Assembly: GCA_041629655.1 (NCBI GenBank)
Contig: JBFKMV010000006.1
Coordinates: forward strand, 1-56,796
Source: JBFKMV01 sp041629655
GTDB taxonomy: Bacteria; Acidobacteriota; Polarisedimenticolia; Polarisedimenticolales; Polarisedimenticolaceae
Length of the DNA stretch: 56,796 nt
Reading direction: 5' to 3'
In this document: positions 8,410 to 16,945 of the stretch, in pieces
How positions within the stretch are numbered: position 1 is the stretch's first letter
Layout of the letters: the number at the start of each line of letters is the position of its first letter
Notes under the pieces: generated by a model
The model's input: only the letters and a program-made list of their open reading frames with translations
Told to the model about the DNA's origin: nothing
Databases searched by the model: none
Made by a program: the position numbers and the translations under genes

Positions 8410-11199
8410 ATGCCCGAAGCACGATGCACCCGGTGCGGGTCCGTGCTGGCGCGGGGAGCCGCTCCGGGTAATCGCTGTCCACGGTGCCTGATCAAGCTCG
8501 GCCTCGTCCCGACGGGACAGGTCGACGACTTCGGCACGCTGCGGGATTCCTCGACTCCGACCAGCGACGATTCGGGGTTCGGCAGCCAGCCGCCCCCCGG
8601 GCCGACCGACGGCGAGGCGCGGTTCATTCCGGGCCAGACGCTGCTCGGACGCTATCGGATCGTCGCGCTGCTGGGGCGGGGCGGGATGGGAGAGGTTTAT
8701 CGCGCGGACGACCTCCGACTCGGACAACCGGTGGCGTTGAAGTTCCTGCCCGAGGATCTCGAACGCCAGGGTGAGCTGCTGTCGCGGCTGCTCAACGAGG
8801 TGCGGATCGCGCGCTTGATCACGCATCCCAACGTGTGCCGTGTGTACGACATCGGCGAGGTCGCCGGGCAGGTATTCTTCTCGATGGAGTACGTCGACGG
8901 GGAGGACCTTTCGACGTTGCTGCGCCGCATCGGCCGGCTTCCTCGCGACAAGGCGGTCCAGATCGCGCGGCAGCTCTGTCAGGGACTGGCCGCGGCGCAC
9001 CGGCGCGGGGTCCTGCATCGCGACGTCAAGCCGGCCAACGTGATGATCGACGGGCTGGGCCAGGTCCGGATCACGGACTTCGGCGTCTCGGCCGTGGGCG
9101 ACAGCGTGCGCGGGCTGGCGGCGACCGCGGGCACCCCGGCCTATATGGCACCGGAGCAGCGGTCGCGTGGCGAGGCGACGGCCCGCAGCGACATCTACTC
9201 GCTGGGCCTGGTGCTGTACGAGCTGTTTACCGGCCGCCACCCCTGGCCCGGGACGCCGCCGCGCGAGCCCACGCGCGACGGAGCCACCACCTTGCCGGTT
9301 CCCCCATCGCGTCACGTACCCGGCCTGGACCCGACGCTGGATCGCGTGATCCTGCGCTGCCTCGATCCGGATCCCCGTCAACGGCCCGCCTCCCCGCTGG
9401 AGGTCGCCGCGGAGCTGCCCGGAAGCGATCCGCTGGCGGCCGCGCTCGCAGCGGGCGAAACCCCGTCGCCGGAACTCGTCGCGATCGCGGGTGGCACGGG
9501 CGCCCTGCCGCGCCGCGTCGCGTGGAGTGCCCTGCTCGCGGTGCTGCTTGGCGTGGGACTGATCGTTTCGTTTTCGCAGGGGACCCAGTTGAGCCGGCTT
9601 GTTCCGCTCGAGGTCTCCGCCGAGCTGCTGGGCGCGCGGGCGGTGGAGGTGGCGGCGGCGCTCGGCTATCGGGATGCGCCCCGCGACCGCGTCTACGGTT
9701 TCTCTTTCGACACGTCGTACCTCAGCTACATCGCCGATGGGGATGTCTCGCCGCGGCGCTGGCAGCGTTTGCGGGACACGCCTCCGTCGGCCATCGCTTT
9801 CTGGTTCCGGCAGAGCCCACGTCATCTGGTGCGCCTCGATCTCTCGTCGCGCCGCGTGACCTACGACGATCCGCCGCTGGACGTGCCGGGGATGCTGGGC
9901 GTGCATCTCGATCCCGTGGGGCGGCTGCGCGGGTTCGATGCCGTTCCGCCCGAGTTCGACACCGCGCCGGCCGCGGCGGTCGAACCCGACTGGAGCGTCC
10001 TGTTTGCCGAGGCCGGCCTGGACCTGGCCGCATTCGAGCCGGCAACGCCGACGTGGAACCCGCGGGTCTACGCCGATCAACGGCGAGCCTGGGCCGGAGA
10101 CTACCCCGGACGCGCCGCAATTCCGATCCGCGTCGAGGCCGCCGCCCTTCACGGTCGCGTGGTCGGATTCCGGATCGTGGAGCCCTGGACCACGTCGGTC
10201 GTTGCCGGGGCGACGATGCCCAACCCGATGTTCCACACCGTCCGCAAGCGGTCGCCGAGCGTGTGGAGCGGCGCGTCGCAGGCCGCCTACACACTGGTGC
10301 TGCTCGGAGGGCTGATCGGCGGAACGCTGATCGCCCGGCGCAATCTCCGGGCCGGGCGGGGGCACCGTGAGGGCGCGACGAAACTGGCCGCCTACCTGTT
10401 CGTGACGGGGCTGCTGACCTGGGTGCTGGGCGAGCATCACGTCGCCGGCGCCGGCGAGCTCCAGATGGCGCTCCGTGCAGTCGCCGGGACGCTGTTCTGG
10501 TCGCTGGTCGCCTGGGTGTTCTACGTCGCGCTCGAGCCGTACCTCCGCAGCATCTGGCCGCGAACGATCGTGTCGTGGATCCGCGTGCTGGAAGGTCGTT
10601 TGCGGGACCCGCTGGTCGGGCGACACGTGCTGGCCGGCTGTGTCCTCGGGGCGGGGTTGGGACTGTTGCTCCAGCTCTACCAGCTCGCCCCCGAGTGGCT
10701 TGGAATGACCCCGCCCCGGCCCGACGGCATCAACTCACCTGCCAACGAGCTCGACGCGCTGCGAGGCCTGGCCCCGTCCCTCGCCGGACTGCTGACGATC
10801 CACTGCAAGCAGTTGTTCTACGGACTGCTCTACGCATGCGTGCTGTTGCTGCTGCGGCTGGCGGTGCGCCGCGATTGGCTGGCGGTGGTGCCGTTCCTGG
10901 TGCTGTCCGTGCTACTGGTCAATCCCGCTGCGGGGCACCCCCTGGTCGACCTGGGCGTCAGCACGGTGTTGGCCGCGCTGTGCCTGGTCGGCTTCTTCCG
11001 TTTCGGGCTGCTAACCGTGATCGTGGCGCTGAACCTGGCGTACCTGTCGGGCGGTCTCACGCTGACCTTCGACATGACGGCCTGGTATGCGCCGGGGTCC
11101 GCGATGGTCGTGACGAGCTTCGTCGGCCTGGCGGTCTACGGGTTCGTCATGGCGCTCGGCGGGAAGACGCCGATCCGCGACGTGGTGTTCGAGGAGTGA
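8410..11199 (+). CDS. Ser/Thr protein kinase with N-terminal zinc ribbon and polytopic membrane tail
   Basis: 929 residues. A zinc ribbon (C6-x2-C9 ... C23-x2-C26) precedes a complete Hanks-type kinase domain: glycine loop G-R-G-G-M-G-E-V from about 87, K111 in V-A-L-K, catalytic D205 in H-R-D-V-K-P-A-N, D223 of D-F-G, then A-P-E. One membrane helix follows (about 372-393), then an extracytoplasmic domain (about 395-620), then at least six membrane helices to the C-terminus. Some of the latter resemble the tail of bacterial kinases that carry a second polytopic module. The kinase faces the cytoplasm and the middle domain is likely a sensor. It ends 7 bases before the convergent small exported gene. 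The TIR gene upstream has a similar promoter, so the two may be co-regulated. Confidence 0.88.
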   Translation: MPEARCTRCGSVLARGAAPGNRCPRCLIKLGLVPTGQVDDFGTLRDSSTPTSDDSGFGSQPPPGPTDGEARFIPGQTLLGRYRIVALLGRGGMGEVYRADDLRLGQPVALKFLPEDLERQGELLSRLLNEVRIARLITHPNVCRVYDIGEVAGQVFFSMEYVDGEDLSTLLRRIGRLPRDKAVQIARQLCQGLAAAHRRGVLHRDVKPANVMIDGLGQVRITDFGVSAVGDSVRGLAATAGTPAYMAPEQRSRGEATARSDIYSLGLVLYELFTGRHPWPGTPPREPTRDGATTLPVPPSRHVPGLDPTLDRVILRCLDPDPRQRPASPLEVAAELPGSDPLAAALAAGETPSPELVAIAGGTGALPRRVAWSALLAVLLGVGLIVSFSQGTQLSRLVPLEVSAELLGARAVEVAAALGYRDAPRDRVYGFSFDTSYLSYIADGDVSPRRWQRLRDTPPSAIAFWFRQSPRHLVRLDLSSRRVTYDDPPLDVPGMLGVHLDPVGRLRGFDAVPPEFDTAPAAAVEPDWSVLFAEAGLDLAAFEPATPTWNPRVYADQRRAWAGDYPGRAAIPIRVEAAALHGRVVGFRIVEPWTTSVVAGATMPNPMFHTVRKRSPSVWSGASQAAYTLVLLGGLIGGTLIARRNLRAGRGHREGATKLAAYLFVTGLLTWVLGEHHVAGAGELQMALRAVAGTLFWSLVAWVFYVALEPYLRSIWPRTIVSWIRVLEGRLRDPLVGRHVLAGCVLGAGLGLLLQLYQLAPEWLGMTPPRPDGINSPANELDALRGLAPSLAGLLTIHCKQLFYGLLYACVLLLLRLAVRRDWLAVVPFLVLSVLLVNPAAGHPLVDLGVSTVLAALCLVGFFRFGLLTVIVALNLAYLSGGLTLTFDMTAWYAPGSAMVVTSFVGLAVYGFVMALGGKTPIRDVVFEE

Positions 11200-11206
11200 C
11201 GCCGAG

Positions 11207-11599
11207 CTACGGTTCCGCGACCTTGACCTTGATCCAGTCCGCGACCTCGCGGGTCTCGGGATCCATGAACTTGACTTCGACGATCCGCCCCGGCTTGCAG
11301 TCCGCGGGGCCGCCGGTCAGGTTGGTCTTCTTCTGCTCCGAGCGATCGAGCCAGATCCGGGTCCGGTCCGTGATCCGGATCGAGTGCATGCCGCTGTCGG
11401 TCTTCATGGTCATCCGGCGTTCGTCGAGATTCACCGAATCGATCGGGCCGATGTAGGTGTGCTTGTACGACAGGCCGGGCGACTGGCCGATCGGGATGTA
11501 GCGCTCGGTCGCTTCCTGGGCCTGGACCGTCGCCGCGGCGGCGATCGCGGCCAGCGCGAGGATCACGGCCAGGCGGCGGAGCCTCTTGAACCTCTCCAT
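11207..11599 (-). CDS. Small exported hypothetical protein
   Basis: 130 residues. The ATG at 11599 overlaps the TGA of the upstream cytochrome gene by one base (TGATG) and has GGGAGG seven bases upstream, which decides this start over longer readings of the frame. The signal peptide is hydrophobic up to about residue 29 (A-T-V-Q-A-Q). The mature part is a small beta-rich domain with a P-I-D-S-V-N stretch and a V-D-L-like K-F-M-D-P-E-T segment near the end, reminiscent of PepSY-unrelated OB-like exported domains. It has no Cys-x-x-Cys-His. Translational coupling suggests it works with the cytochrome. Confidence 0.75.
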   Translation of the reverse strand: MERFKRLRRLAVILALAAIAAAATVQAQEATERYIPIGQSPGLSYKHTYIGPIDSVNLDERRMTMKTDSGMHSIRITDRTRIWLDRSEQKKTNLTGGPADCKPGRIVEVKFMDPETREVADWIKVKVAEP

Positions 11600-12981
11600 C
11601 ACGCACCTCCCGGGGACGACACCTCGATCATACGCGCCCGTGCCGCGCGGTGCTCCTCCATCGCCCGGCGCGCCAGCCGCCGCCGCGAGGAGGGCTTGGC
11701 GACCGCACTTTCGGTGAGGCTCCTCGCCTCGGTCAGCCGGGCCACGGCGTCGGGGTGCAGCCCGCCGCCGCGCAGGACGCGGATCGCGTCGTCGGTCTCG
11801 GCGAGGGCTCGTCGGAGCCGCTCGGCGATCTCGTCGCCGTCGAGCCGCGTCTTTTGCGTCAACGGCTCGAGCTGCGCCAACCCGATGCGGATGTTCTCCA
11901 GCGCGTTCAGCACGCGCAGGAACGCCGCCACCTCGACGACCTGGGTCGCGTCGAGCCGGATCCCGACACCGTTCGGGTCCAGGTTGGCCAGCACCTGCCC
12001 CGCGGGCGAGTTGTTGAACGAGTCGCCGTTGTAGAACGCCACCGCGCCCTCGATGGTCTCGATGGCGTTGTTGTGGAAGAACGGCCCGGTGTCGGCGGCC
12101 TCGACCAGCGGCGGCGTGTTGAACTCGCCGTTGCCGGGGCGTCCGAACCCGTCGTCCGGCGGTACGAGCTGCCCGGTCAGGTCCTGGGGCTGGTCGGGGA
12201 GGTCCTCGACGCCGGTGTTGAAGTTGGCGTTGCCGACGGGGTTGCCGCCGAGGACCGCGTTGGCGCCGGCGTTGGCGTGACAGATGTTGCACTTGCCCAG
12301 CGTGTCGTCGAGGAAGATTTCCTGGCCGCGCCGGGGCACGACGCCCCTGAGCGCGAGCGGCAGCGCCAGGTCGCGCTGCCGTCCCAGCGAGAGCTGGAAC
12401 GCCTCGAGGGCGTCCAGCTCCTCGTCGGTGGGCAGCCGGAAGTCGACGCCCGCGACCCGGTTCAACGACCTGGTGAAGTGCTGGATCACCGCGCCGGTGG
12501 CGAACGAGCGCAGCGACCCGTCGCCCGGCGCGCCGTCGCCGGACCAGCCGGTGCGCGGGCCGCCCGCGCTGTCCACCGATACGGTCAGGCCCAGCGTATG
12601 CGGGACACCGCGCAGCGTGAACTTGTTCGGGAGGTCGTCGAAGCCGTCGAGGTTCTCGAGGATCAGGCCGAACTGGCGCATCAGCTCGGGCTTCTCGAAG
12701 TTCTCCGCCAGCTCGGGGACGAACTCGGCTACGAACAGCGGGTCGTCGTCGGGCAACGTGGCGATGAACGCGGGGTCGATGGTGAAGTCGTTCTCCATCG
12801 GGTGGCAGCTACCGCAGGTGCGGCCGTTGCCCTCGAACGTCTCGTTGAAGAACAGCTGCTTGCCCCGCGCACGCAGCAGGTCGCCGGGATCGGTCGGCGG
12901 CGGTGGCGGGCAGGCGGTCAACACGATCGCGCAGATGACGGTAATCAGCAGCGGAACGACGGGCGTGGTCCGGCCTTCCAT
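11599..12981 (-). CDS. Di-haem c-type cytochrome, lipoprotein (cytochrome c peroxidase/MauG-like)
   Basis: 460 residues. The signal sequence ends in a lipobox (L-T-A-C24) followed by five prolines, so the protein is probably anchored to a periplasmic membrane face. Two haem c sites are visible: C56-G-S-C-H60 and C231-N-I-C-H235. The spacing and the G-K-x-L-F-F opening match the di-haem cytochrome c peroxidase/MauG superfamily, which reduces peroxide or performs oxidative protein chemistry. The last 110 residues are a charged helical extension not expected in the simple peroxidases. The start has GAGGAGGAGG upstream. It forms an operon with the small exported gene behind it. Confidence 0.85.
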   Translation of the reverse strand: MEGRTTPVVPLLITVICAIVLTACPPPPPTDPGDLLRARGKQLFFNETFEGNGRTCGSCHPMENDFTIDPAFIATLPDDDPLFVAEFVPELAENFEKPELMRQFGLILENLDGFDDLPNKFTLRGVPHTLGLTVSVDSAGGPRTGWSGDGAPGDGSLRSFATGAVIQHFTRSLNRVAGVDFRLPTDEELDALEAFQLSLGRQRDLALPLALRGVVPRRGQEIFLDDTLGKCNICHANAGANAVLGGNPVGNANFNTGVEDLPDQPQDLTGQLVPPDDGFGRPGNGEFNTPPLVEAADTGPFFHNNAIETIEGAVAFYNGDSFNNSPAGQVLANLDPNGVGIRLDATQVVEVAAFLRVLNALENIRIGLAQLEPLTQKTRLDGDEIAERLRRALAETDDAIRVLRGGGLHPDAVARLTEARSLTESAVAKPSSRRRLARRAMEEHRAARARMIEVSSPGGA

Positions 12982-13032
12982 GGCCTCCTCCTCTTCGGTT
13001 GCCGCAAGACTAGACCAACTCGGGGCCCGTGG

Positions 13033-14085
13033 CTATCGCGCGGGACCGCGCTCGAGCACCCGTTGCACCCGCCGCCCCGCGGCGACCTCGGGCGGCTCGC
13101 CCGCCCGCGCGGCCTCCTCGAACAGCTCGCGCAGCGAATCGCCGAGCCCGTCCACGCGCCGCTCCAGCTCCGTCTCGTCGGTCACGCCGAGGTGGATCGA
13201 GCCGAAGGCCAGCGCGCCGCCGGCGTTGGCGATGTAGTCGGGCGCGTAGAGGATTCCGCGCTCGTGCAGCAGGACCCCGTCCTCGGGCCGGTCGAGCTGG
13301 TTGTTGGCCGAGCCGGCGACGGCCGCGCAGCGGAGCCGCGGCACGGTCTCGCGGCTCAACGTGCCGCCCGTCGCGCACGGGACGTAGACGTCGCACGGCG
13401 TGTCGTAGACCGCCTCCGGCAGCACCGTCTCGCACTCGAAGCGGCGCGTCGCGTCGCGGAGGGACGCCTCCTCGACGTCGCTGACGATCACGCGCGCGCC
13501 CGCCTCGGCGAGCAGCCCTGCCAGCGGACCGCCGACGCGCCCGACGCCCTGCACCAGGAACGAGCGCTTCGACAGATCGGGCTCCCCGAAACGCCGCTGT
13601 ACGGTGGCCCGGATCGCGGCCAGCACGCCGCGCGCCGTGAACGGTCCGGGGTCGCGCGCGACCCCGCGCTCGCGATCCACGCCGTGCACGGTGTCGGTGT
13701 GCTGGGCCACGACCAGCATGTCCGCCGGCGAGGTTCCCAGGTCCTCGCCGGTCGAGAACGCCCGGCCGAGCCAGCCCAGCGTCCGGCCGTAACGCCGCAG
13801 CAGGCTCTCGCGCTCGGGCTGCGACAGCTCCCGGCTCAGCGCCAGCACGGCCTTGCCGCCGCCGAACGGGAAGTCGAGCGCGGCCCACTTGTGGGTCATC
13901 CCCTCGGCCAGGCGCATCGCGTCCCGCAGCCCGTCCTCCGGGGTGGGGTAGATGCGGAGGCGCGTCCCGCCCGCCGGTGCCCCCAGCGTGTCGTCGTGGA
14001 GCGCGATCAGGATCCACGCCTCCGTCGCGCGGTCGTAGCGCGAGAGCACCCCCAGGCCTGGCCAGGCTTCGATCTGTTTCTTCAT
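13033..14085 (-). CDS. Leucine/amino-acid dehydrogenase (Glu/Leu/Phe/Val family)
   Basis: 350 residues, the usual length for leucine dehydrogenases. The substrate domain has K66 (T-H-K) and the catalytic lysine K78 in F-G-G-G-K. The NAD-binding Rossmann motif is G180-V-G-R-V-G185, followed by the acidic D of V-S-D-V. G-S-A-N-N-Q-L and Y-A-P-D-Y-I-A-N-A-G-G are also family hallmarks. It would catalyse reversible oxidative deamination of a branched-chain amino acid with NAD+. The exact substrate (Leu, Val, Phe) is not decided by these motifs. It ends 51 bases from the start of the cytochrome gene, in the same direction. Confidence 0.88.
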   Translation of the reverse strand: MKKQIEAWPGLGVLSRYDRATEAWILIALHDDTLGAPAGGTRLRIYPTPEDGLRDAMRLAEGMTHKWAALDFPFGGGKAVLALSRELSQPERESLLRRYGRTLGWLGRAFSTGEDLGTSPADMLVVAQHTDTVHGVDRERGVARDPGPFTARGVLAAIRATVQRRFGEPDLSKRSFLVQGVGRVGGPLAGLLAEAGARVIVSDVEEASLRDATRRFECETVLPEAVYDTPCDVYVPCATGGTLSRETVPRLRCAAVAGSANNQLDRPEDGVLLHERGILYAPDYIANAGGALAFGSIHLGVTDETELERRVDGLGDSLRELFEEAARAGEPPEVAAGRRVQRVLERGPAR

Positions 14086-14272
14086 GCCGGTCCTCCGGGT
14101 GCGGGTCGACCCAGCATAGCGGCCCCGGCCGGGCCGCGAGGCGGCACCGTCAAGAATCCGATCCGGCGGACCGGCCGCCGCGTCGGCGGTCCGGCGGAAG
14201 GCCGGGCCGCGGCATCCCCGTCATCGTCCTAATCCCATTCTCATCAGTCGCTTAGGACAACCGCCACACCCC

Positions 14273-14288
14273 TGGTACGCCCGTTGCT
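14273..14288 (+). promoter_or_regulatory. Sigma-54 promoter of the fliNOPQR operon
   Basis: TGGTACG, four bases, TTGCT: an exact fit in spacing to the -24/-12 consensus (TGGCACG-N4-TTGCW), with the invariant GG at 14274-14275 and GC at 14286-14287. The predicted start is near 14299, just ahead of the ribosome binding site GGAGG at 14302-14306. The same 16 bases recur before flhB. Confidence 0.85.
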
Positions 14289-14315
14289 CGAAGGCCCTGA
14301 CGGAGGAACCGACCG

Positions 14316-14723
14316 GTGGACGGCAAGAAACCCGACGGACCGCGGGCGCGGCAACGGGGTGCGAACCCCCGCAGGCCGGGCGGACCGGCCCGACAGAACC
14401 GCGAGGCGCTCGAGACGCCGGCGAAGGCGGGGCCGCGGCCGGCGCCGGAACGCCCCGGCGCGGGCCCGACCGAGCAATTCGCCGGCTTCGAGTCGGTGCC
14501 GCTCGAGGTCTGGGTGCGCGTCGGCTCGGCGCAGTGCCGGCTGGGCGCGCTGGCCGCCCTGCGGCCCGGCGAGGTGCTGCGTCTCGACCGCGCGGTGGGC
14601 GAGCCGTTCGATCTGCTCTCCGACGACCGGCTGCTGGCGTTCGTGGAGCCCGTGGCCGACGACGAGGCGATGACCTTGAAGGTGGTCGAGCTGGTGGAGG
14701 ACGCCGATGACGGGCGCGATTGA
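14316..14723 (+). CDS. fliN: Flagellar motor switch protein FliN (first copy)
   Basis: 135 residues from GTG, with GGAGG nine bases upstream. The first 50 residues are basic and Pro/Arg-rich. The rest is a SpoA (C-ring) domain: P-L-E-V-W-V-R-V-G, L-G-A-L-A-A-L-R-P-G-E-V-L-R-L-D and a closing acidic tail. FliN forms the base of the C-ring under the export gate and binds the FliH-FliI export complex. It is the first gene of a tightly overlapping set (17-base overlap with fliO). A second FliN lies at 38208-38576 beside fliM, so this one may serve the export side or a different ring position. Confidence 0.85.
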   Translation: MDGKKPDGPRARQRGANPRRPGGPARQNREALETPAKAGPRPAPERPGAGPTEQFAGFESVPLEVWVRVGSAQCRLGALAALRPGEVLRLDRAVGEPFDLLSDDRLLAFVEPVADDEAMTLKVVELVEDADDGRD

Positions 14724-15090
14724 TCCGGTCCAGCTCGCGACGGCCTCCGACGGGCCCTCGCTGCTGGGAGCGACGCTGCGGATCGTGCTGATGCTCGCCG
14801 TGATCGTCGCGGCGGGCTGGGGCTGGCTGTACTGGCAACGCCGCGCGCGCGGTCCCGAGCGCCGGCTGCAGGTGCTCGATCGCGCGTTCCTGATGCGCGG
14901 CGCCGGCGTCGCGCTGCTGCGCGCCGACGACCGCCGGTTGCTGGTCGGTGTCTCCGCCGAAGGCGTGCGCCTGTTGCGCGACCTCGACGCGGGGAGCGGG
15001 CACGGCGGCGGCGACCGCCAGCGCCGACGCGGCACGCAGCCGTTCCCGCGGCTGCTCGACGAGATCCGTCGCGAGGGAGAAGACCCATGA
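14707..15090 (+). CDS. fliO: Flagellar biosynthetic protein FliO
   Basis: 127 residues with one membrane helix (about 23-43, ending W-G-W-L-Y-W) and a short cytoplasmic domain containing L-Q-V-L-D-R-A-F-L. This is the FliO pattern. FliO helps assemble the FliP ring of the export gate. Its identity rests mainly on position between fliN and fliP, because FliO sequences are poorly conserved. It overlaps both neighbours (17 bases and 4 bases, ATGA). Confidence 0.82.
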   Translation: MTGAIDPVQLATASDGPSLLGATLRIVLMLAVIVAAGWGWLYWQRRARGPERRLQVLDRAFLMRGAGVALLRADDRRLLVGVSAEGVRLLRDLDAGSGHGGGDRQRRRGTQPFPRLLDEIRREGEDP

Positions 15091-15797
15091 CCCTCTCCAC
15101 GCTGCTCGCGGCCGCGGCGCCCGCCGCACCGTCGATCACGCTCAGCCTCGGCGACCTGGGAGAGCCCCAGGGGCTGACCACCGTGATGAAGATCGCGATC
15201 GTGATGACCGTGCTGGCGGTGCTGCCGTCGGTGCTGGTGATGTTCACGTCGTTCGTGCGGCTGATCGTGGTGTTCCACTTCCTGCGCCAGGCGATGGGCA
15301 CGCAGACCGTGCCGCCGAACCAGGTGCTGGCCGGCCTCGCGCTGATCTTGACCTTCTTCGTGATGTCGCCGGTGGTCACCCAGGTCTACGAGCAGGCCGT
15401 GGTGCCGTACCAGGCGGGCGAGCTCGCCGGCGATCAGGCGCTCCAGACGGGCCTGGCTCCGCTCAAGGACTGGATGCTGCGCAACACGCGCGAGAGCGAC
15501 CTGCTGCTGTTCGCGCGGATGGCCGAGATCGAGCGCCCCGCCTCGCGCGCCGAGGTGCCGCTGCGCGTCGCCGTGCCGGCGTTCATGATCTCGGAGCTCA
15601 AGACCGCGTTCCAGATCGGCTTCATGCTGTTCATGCCGTTTTTGGTGATCGACCTGGTGGTGGCGGCCGTGCTGCTGTCGATGGGCATGATGATGCTGCC
15701 GCCGGTGATCGTCTCGTTCCCGTTCAAGCTGCTGCTGTTCGTGATGGTGGACGGCTGGCACCTGTTGATCGGCTCCGTCGTGCAGAGCTTCCACTGA
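15087..15797 (+). CDS. fliP: Flagellar export gate protein FliP
   Basis: 236 residues, normal length. The N-terminal hydrophobic stretch probably acts as a signal peptide. Four membrane segments follow, with the conserved S-F-V-R-L-I-V-V, F-L-R-Q-A-M-G and P-N-Q-V-L-A-G-L-A-L family stretches and the late F-M-I-S-E-L-K-T-A-F-Q-I-G-F segment. FliP5-FliQ4-FliR1 make the protein-export channel in the basal body. The stop TGA shares a base with the fliQ ATG. Confidence 0.96.
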   Translation: MTLSTLLAAAAPAAPSITLSLGDLGEPQGLTTVMKIAIVMTVLAVLPSVLVMFTSFVRLIVVFHFLRQAMGTQTVPPNQVLAGLALILTFFVMSPVVTQVYEQAVVPYQAGELAGDQALQTGLAPLKDWMLRNTRESDLLLFARMAEIERPASRAEVPLRVAVPAFMISELKTAFQIGFMLFMPFLVIDLVVAAVLLSMGMMMLPPVIVSFPFKLLLFVMVDGWHLLIGSVVQSFH

Positions 15798-16066
15798 TGA
15801 CGGAAACGCAGGTCATCGAGATCGGCCGCCAGGCGATCCAGGTCGCGTTGATGGTCGCGTTGCCGCTCTTGGCAGTGAGCCTCGTCACCGGGTTGACGAT
15901 CAGCCTGTTCCAGGTCGCCACGTCGCTTCAGGACGTGACGCTGACGTTCGTACCCAAGATCGTGATGGTCGGCCTCGCGTTGCTGTTGTCGGCGAACTGG
16001 ATCCTGCGCCTGCTGGTGGAGTTCACCCGTTCGATCCTGAACGGCGTGCCGGGGATGTTCCAGTGA
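15797..16066 (+). CDS. fliQ: Flagellar export gate protein FliQ
   Basis: 89 residues, two membrane helices. It has the family-typical G-L-x-I-S-L-F-Q-V-A-T-S-L-Q-D-V-T-L-T-F-V-P-K stretch between them. It packs around the FliP ring. Start and stop overlap fliP and fliR, giving strict translational coupling. Confidence 0.95.
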   Translation: MTETQVIEIGRQAIQVALMVALPLLAVSLVTGLTISLFQVATSLQDVTLTFVPKIVMVGLALLLSANWILRLLVEFTRSILNGVPGMFQ

Positions 16067-16860
16067 TCGAGGCGCTGGTCCAGCTCGATCCTTCGGGGTG
16101 GATGGCGCGCTTCGCGCTGGTGTTCGCGCGGATCTTCGGCATGGTGTTCTTCCTGCCGATCTTCGGCTCCGAGGTGTTGCCGGTCCGGATGCGCCTCGGC
16201 CTGGCGATCGCGCTGGCGCTGGTGATGCTGCCGATCGTCGCCCCGGGAATCGTGCTGCCCCACGGCGTCGCCGGCTGGGTCGCGGTCGGCGCGCGCGAGC
16301 TGGCGATCGGGCTCGGCTTCGGGATCGCGGCCAAGGCGATCTTCGCCGGCATCGAGGCCGCCGCGGGGCTGATCGCCGGCCAGTCGGGCTTCGCGCTGGC
16401 CAACATGGTCGACCCGTTCTCGGGCGACCAGGCGCTGGCGCCGGCGCTGTTCCAGAACATGATCGTGATCGCGCTGTTCCTGGCCGCGGATCTCCATCAC
16501 CTGATCATCCAGGCCATGCGCGCCTCGTACGACGTGGTCCCGACCGCGGCGGCGCTGCCGGATCTGTCGGCCTTCGCGAGCATCGCCAGCAACGCGGGCA
16601 CGCGACTGTTCACGATCGCGGCGACGCTCGCGGGACCGGCGTTGATCGTGACGTTCTCGATCGACCTGCTGCTGGCGATGGTCGGCCGCGCGATGACCCA
16701 GGTGCCGATCCTGCTGGTCGGCTACCCGGTGAAGATGGCGGGCGGACTGCTGGCGATGGGTCTCTTGGCCACGACGACCGGCGCGATGCTGGGCTGGATC
16801 GGCCGCACGGTCGTCTCCGACGGGATGCTGATCGTGAACGCGTTGGCGGGAGGTGGGTAG
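16063..16860 (+). CDS. fliR: Flagellar export gate protein FliR
   Basis: 265 residues from GTG (GTGA overlap with fliQ). Five to six membrane helices. Typical stretches are F-A-R-I-F-G-M-V-F-F-L-P-I-F-G near the start, R-E-L-A-I-G-L-G-F-G in the middle and A-M-T-Q-V-P-I-L-L-V-G-Y-P-V-K near the end. FliR closes the FliP-FliQ channel. In most genomes flhB follows directly or is fused here; in this window flhB begins 14.5 kb further on. Confidence 0.95.
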   Translation: MIEALVQLDPSGWMARFALVFARIFGMVFFLPIFGSEVLPVRMRLGLAIALALVMLPIVAPGIVLPHGVAGWVAVGARELAIGLGFGIAAKAIFAGIEAAAGLIAGQSGFALANMVDPFSGDQALAPALFQNMIVIALFLAADLHHLIIQAMRASYDVVPTAAALPDLSAFASIASNAGTRLFTIAATLAGPALIVTFSIDLLLAMVGRAMTQVPILLVGYPVKMAGGLLAMGLLATTTGAMLGWIGRTVVSDGMLIVNALAGGG

Positions 16861-16896
16861 TGCCCAGGCGACGAACAGGTTGCGCTCGTCGAAGGT

Positions 16897-16926
16897 CTGG
16901 CTGTTCCCGTGGTTTCGTTGTATACA
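16897..16926 (+). promoter_or_regulatory. Weak promoter candidate before the Reg_prop sensor kinase
   Basis: TATACA at 16921-16926 is a good -10 element, but the -35 region (CTGGCT with an 18-base spacer) is poor. Transcription from here would start near 16933, just upstream of the GTG at 16946, and would make the kinase independent of the fliNOPQR operon. Confidence 0.3.
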
Positions 16927-16945
16927 GGGGCAGGCAAGGTCGAGA

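Noticed and set aside
8104..10626. 840-codon open frame on the minus strand opposite the zinc-ribbon kinase
   Set aside because: Shadow frame; the kinase motifs on the plus strand explain the region.
14086..14272. TTGACG and TATGCT on the minus strand before the leucine-dehydrogenase-like gene
   Set aside because: The two hexamers are 29 bases apart, too far for a sigma-70 promoter.
16853..16945. Upstream GTG start of the Reg_prop kinase overlapping fliR
   Set aside because: It would put 31 non-hydrophobic residues before the signal peptide; GTG at 16946 fits the signal peptide and the nearby -10 element.
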